NCBI RefSeq assembly: GCF_001713455.1
Contig: NZ_CP016464.1
Coordinates: forward strand, 2,032,001-2,096,000
From: Bosea sp. RAC05
Lineage (GTDB): Bacteria; Pseudomonadota; Alphaproteobacteria; Rhizobiales; Beijerinckiaceae
Direction: 5' to 3'
DNA length: 64,000 nt
The notes beneath the pieces are model-generated. The model was given only the letters and a program-made list of their open reading frames with translations. It was not told where the DNA came from and did not search any database. The translations under genes were made by a program, and so were the position numbers. Below, in pieces: positions 61,226 through 64,000 of the stretch. Numbering within the stretch: position 1 is the stretch's first letter; the number at the start of each line of letters is the position of its first letter.

Positions 61226-62554
61226 TCAATCGTGCCGGTGCATCGCCGACTGATGCTTGGTGTCGCGCATGGTCGAGTAGACCAGCAGCGACAGGAAGAT
61301 CACGCCGGCCAGGTAGTAGAAGAACCACTGCTCGTGGCCCTGTTGCTTGAAGAACAGCGCGATCGCGGGCGCCGTGCCCCCGAAGATCGAGACCGTCAGG
61401 GCATAGGGCACGGCGACGCCGGTCGCCCGGATCGCAGTCGGGAACAGCTCCGCCTTCACCACCGCGTTGATCGAGGTGTAGCCGGCCACGAAGATCCAGG
61501 CGCCCGAGATCAGCAGGAAGGCGACCCAGGGCGACCTGGTGCCCGCCAGCGTCGTCAGCAGCGGCACGGTCATGAGCGTTCCCGCGACGCCGAAGAAGAT
61601 CAGCAGCGGCTTGCGGCCGATCCGGTCCGAGATCGCGCCATAGATCGGCTGCAGGATCGCGGCGAAGATCAGCGAACCGGCGATGACATAGGTGGTCGTG
61701 ATGTCGGAGAAGCCGGCCGTCTGGCGCACGAAGGTCTGCATATAGGTGGTGAAGGTGTAGAAGGCCGCGGTGCCGCCGGCGGTCAGCCCGACCACGATCG
61801 CGACCTCGCGCGGATAGCGCATCAGGCCGCGGATCGAGCTTTCGCGCTTCACCGGGCTCTTGTTGGCCTCCGTGAAGGATTCGGTCTCGTGCATGTGGCG
61901 GCGCATGAACAGGGCGGTGATCGCCAGCAGGGCGCCGATGATGAAGGGAATGCGCCAGCCCCAGGCAACGAGTTGCTCATGCGTCAGGAAGACGTTCTGG
62001 AGCAGCAGCAGGACGAGGATCGCGGTGAGCTGCCCGCCGATCAGCGTGACGTACTGGAAGCTCGAATAGAAGCCGCGATGCTCGGGGTCGGCGATCTCGG
62101 AGAGATAGGTTGCGCTCGCGCCGTATTCGCCACCGAGGCTCAGGCCCTCGATGATCCGCGCCAGCGCCAGCAGGGCCGGTGCTGCGAAGCCGATCGTCGC
62201 ATAGGTCGGCGTCAGCGCGATGATCAGCGAGCCGAAGCACATCATCAGCACGGAGATCGTCAGCGACAGTCGGCGCCCGTAGCGGTCGGCCAGATGGCCG
62301 AACAGCCAGCCGCCGAGCGGACGCACGATGAAACCCGCCGCAAACAGCGTCGCCGCATTGAGCTGCTGCACCACCGGATCGCTGGAGGGGAAGAAGGCCG
62401 GCGCGAAATAGAGCGAGAAGGCCGTGTAGGCGTAGAAATCGTACCATTCGACGAGATTGCCGACGGAGCCGACGAAAATGGCCTTGAGGCGCCGTTTTGC
62501 GTCGGCGAACTCGATCGGACGCGGGTGCGGCTGGGATGTCGCGAGGTTGGACAT
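61226..62554 (-). CDS. KgtP-like alpha-ketoglutarate/dicarboxylate MHS symporter
   Basis: A 442-residue, 12-TM MFS transporter. The MHS motif GNLVEWYDFYAYTAFSLYFA opens TM1, LADRYGRRLSLTISVLMMC is motif A, and EGLSLGGEYGASATYLSEIA precedes TM5, as in KgtP. It should import a 2-oxo or dicarboxylic acid with protons. ATG 62554 is chosen (MSNLATSQPH). It follows the DUF2865 gene on the same strand with ~200 bp between them, so the two may be separately expressed. Confidence 0.92.
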   Translation of the reverse strand: MSNLATSQPHPRPIEFADAKRRLKAIFVGSVGNLVEWYDFYAYTAFSLYFAPAFFPSSDPVVQQLNAATLFAAGFIVRPLGGWLFGHLADRYGRRLSLTISVLMMCFGSLIIALTPTYATIGFAAPALLALARIIEGLSLGGEYGASATYLSEIADPEHRGFYSSFQYVTLIGGQLTAILVLLLLQNVFLTHEQLVAWGWRIPFIIGALLAITALFMRRHMHETESFTEANKSPVKRESSIRGLMRYPREVAIVVGLTAGGTAAFYTFTTYMQTFVRQTAGFSDITTTYVIAGSLIFAAILQPIYGAISDRIGRKPLLIFFGVAGTLMTVPLLTTLAGTRSPWVAFLLISGAWIFVAGYTSINAVVKAELFPTAIRATGVAVPYALTVSIFGGTAPAIALFFKQQGHEQWFFYYLAGVIFLSLLVYSTMRDTKHQSAMHRHD

Positions 62555-62758
62555 GGCGGTCTCCGGCGCGGGAGCCGCCAAGGCTGCCTTCGACGACGGG
62601 CACGATGCGGTCGGGGAGGCGGTTCCGGTCGGCTCGCCCGATAAGGGGGGGCGTCCGACCTTCTATCGCGCTGTCGTTGTCATGCGTCCACAGGGTGCGC
62701 AGGATAATTCTGCGCGACAGAAATGCGTTGGACGCATGGATTGACCGGCCCCATCCGG

Positions 62759-63973
62759 TCAGGGCCGGATGGTGGCGTTCTCGAGATTCGGCGCCAGGTT
62801 GGGCGCGACGATCCGCACCGTGCGGCGCTCGCCGGTCACGCTCTGGGTCTCGCGCTTGAGCCCGTCGCCCTTGTCGAGGACGCGCTCGCCGACCGTGGCC
62901 GGGCCGACGCCGGCGGATTCCGTGCCGGCCGTGGGCGAGTTCTCGGACGGCATCGGCTTCTCGTCGGGAATCTCGACCGCTGCCGGTTGCGGTGCCGGCG
63001 CCGCGCCACGGCGCCGCGGATCGGGTTTCGCATCCTTCGGTCGCACGGGTTCCGTTGCCTTCGGACGCGAGAGTTCCGCTGCGCGCTGCTCGGTGACGAT
63101 GACGTCGCCCTTGCGCTTGTCCAGGAGGTACTCGGCGTCCTTCAGCGCCTGGGCCCAGCTCTGGCCGGGAGCGCGGCAGGTGCAGGCGGCGTCGAAGCTG
63201 CGCTGGTACTTGCCGGCATTGGGCAGCGAGGCATAGGGCTGCCCGGTCGAGCGCGCGACCGCGTTCTGGATCTCGCCGCCATTGGTCATGCCATAGGCCA
63301 GGGTCTGTGTGCCCGGGCAGAGCGCCTGGCACATCTCGTCCGAGCTGTCGCGTCCGCCGGGATTGTTCGCGAGCGGGAAGAAGAAGCCGTCGCAGGTCCG
63401 CACGCAGACCGTCTGCGGCCCGCCGAGGCGGGGCTTTTCCTGCTCGAGCGGCTGCTCGGGGTCGAGTTCCGGCAGGGTCGAATCGATTTCGCCGCGGCGC
63501 GGCTCCAGGCCGAAGATCGTCTCGAAGAAGCCACGCTGCTGCGGCGCCCGGCAATTCGCGTTGATCGCGGCCACCAGCTGGGCCCGGCGCTGCTCGACCG
63601 CGCCGCCCTGGGCCATCTGCTGCAGCCGGGCATATTGCCCCTGCAACTGGCCGATCTGCGCGCGCAAGCCCCCGCATTCGCGTGGCGGGCCTTCGCCGAA
63701 GAAGGTGAAGCCGCCGCGCTCGCAGCCCATCGCGCGGTACTGGTTGGTCGCCTGGGCAAGCTGTGCGCCGACGCGCTGCGCCGTCTGCGCGGCGCGCGGA
63801 TCGCCGCCGCCGCCCTGGCCCTGCAGGCTCGCCAGCTCCGAGCGCCAGGCACTGCAGGCGGGGGACTGCGCGACCGCGACGCCGCCCATGGCGCTCAGGG
63901 CCACGAGCGCCGCAACCAGGCGCAGGACGCGCCGCGGAAGGGAGGATCTCGATGTCATCGGGAGTCGGATCAC
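62759..63973 (-). CDS. Exported DUF2865 protein
   Basis: About 404 residues. A signal peptide (MTSRSSLPRRVLRLVAALVA... cleaved near AVAQS) follows either GTG 63973, which has AGGTGA just upstream, or ATG 63958. Then come a Gln/Ala-rich coiled-coil segment (~45-140) with cysteines, and the DUF2865 core with TVCVRTCDGFFFPLANNPGG, SSDEMCQALCPGTQTLAYGM and AACTCRAPGQSWAQAL. The C-terminal ~90 residues are Pro- and charge-rich. Cys-rich periplasmic proteins of this kind are restricted to Hyphomicrobiales; function unknown. Confidence 0.9.
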   Translation of the reverse strand: MIRLPMTSRSSLPRRVLRLVAALVALSAMGGVAVAQSPACSAWRSELASLQGQGGGGDPRAAQTAQRVGAQLAQATNQYRAMGCERGGFTFFGEGPPRECGGLRAQIGQLQGQYARLQQMAQGGAVEQRRAQLVAAINANCRAPQQRGFFETIFGLEPRRGEIDSTLPELDPEQPLEQEKPRLGGPQTVCVRTCDGFFFPLANNPGGRDSSDEMCQALCPGTQTLAYGMTNGGEIQNAVARSTGQPYASLPNAGKYQRSFDAACTCRAPGQSWAQALKDAEYLLDKRKGDVIVTEQRAAELSRPKATEPVRPKDAKPDPRRRGAAPAPQPAAVEIPDEKPMPSENSPTAGTESAGVGPATVGERVLDKGDGLKRETQSVTGERRTVRIVAPNLAPNLENATIRP

Positions 63974-64000
63974 GTCACCTGCTTGTCGGTCTCGAATGCC

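Noticed and set aside
1..64000. CRISPR array, rRNA operon, insertion sequence or prophage
   Set aside because: No regularly spaced repeats, no rRNA sequence, no transposase, integrase or phage structural genes seen on either strand; the repeats found are dispersed palindromes.

Overview
The window is a high-GC, gene-dense piece of an alphaproteobacterial chromosome. It most resembles Hyphomicrobiales (Rhizobiales), and a Bosea-like genus is my best guess. The reasons are the RegB/RegA-type redox two-component pair, a bo3 quinol oxidase operon with SURF1, a class II (plant-type) DAHP synthase, an Omp31/RopB-like outer membrane protein, DUF2865 and DUF2059 proteins, and long intergenic palindromes of the CGTCATTGCGAGC...GCTCGCAATGACG type. 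Genes are tightly packed, with many ATGA or GTGA stop/start overlaps. There is one tRNA, no rRNA, no CRISPR, no insertion sequence and no phage signature.

Layout. 1-9 kb: an MFS and a DMT exporter with a sarcosine-oxidase-like flavoprotein; a soluble chemoreceptor fused to PilZ; an undescribed three-gene membrane/vWA operon; moaA. 9-15.4 kb: a DUF971 protein, an AMI1-like amidase with an AtzH/HpxZ-like partner, an L,D-transpeptidase and a two-gene type I secretion exporter. 15.6-22.2 kb: the most interesting locus. An OpuC/EgtU-like betaine ABC transporter (binding protein, two permeases, ATPase) is interleaved with a HAL/PAL-family lyase that lacks the Ala-Ser-Gly triad needed to form the MIO cofactor. 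It faces a convergent pair, an ornithine-cyclodeaminase-family protein and a PhnD-like protein, across a perfect 32-bp inverted repeat. The likeliest reading is uptake of a trimethylammonium amino acid (ergothioneine, hercynine or similar) followed by MIO-independent elimination of trimethylamine.

22.3-31.2 kb: DUF1684 and endonuclease/exonuclease/phosphatase proteins, then cyoABCD-SURF1-regB-regA transcribed as one overlapping minus-strand run, which couples a quinol oxidase to a quinone/redox-sensing kinase. 31.3-41 kb: an MFS gene behind a perfect 21-bp palindrome; a stress/detoxification cluster (FMN-binding oxidase fold, DUF1348, metallo-beta-lactamase fold, YHS, carboxymuconolactone decarboxylase) with a divergent LysR regulator; a TetR/DUF418 pair with tandem operators; a gene-poor stretch with remnants; tRNA-Val(CAC); gph. 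41-64 kb: gabD, rpiA, an APC permease, an SDR reductase, a tctCBA tricarboxylate transporter, an O-antigen-ligase-like gene overlapping gor, class II DAHP synthase, an outer membrane protein, a NadE-like protein that has lost its catalytic residues, SulP, gltX, a KgtP-like transporter and a DUF2865 protein.

The genes worth following up are the MIO-less lyase/transporter operon (including an apparent CTG start overlapping the upstream stop), the inactive-looking NadE paralogue, and the three-gene membrane/vWA operon.
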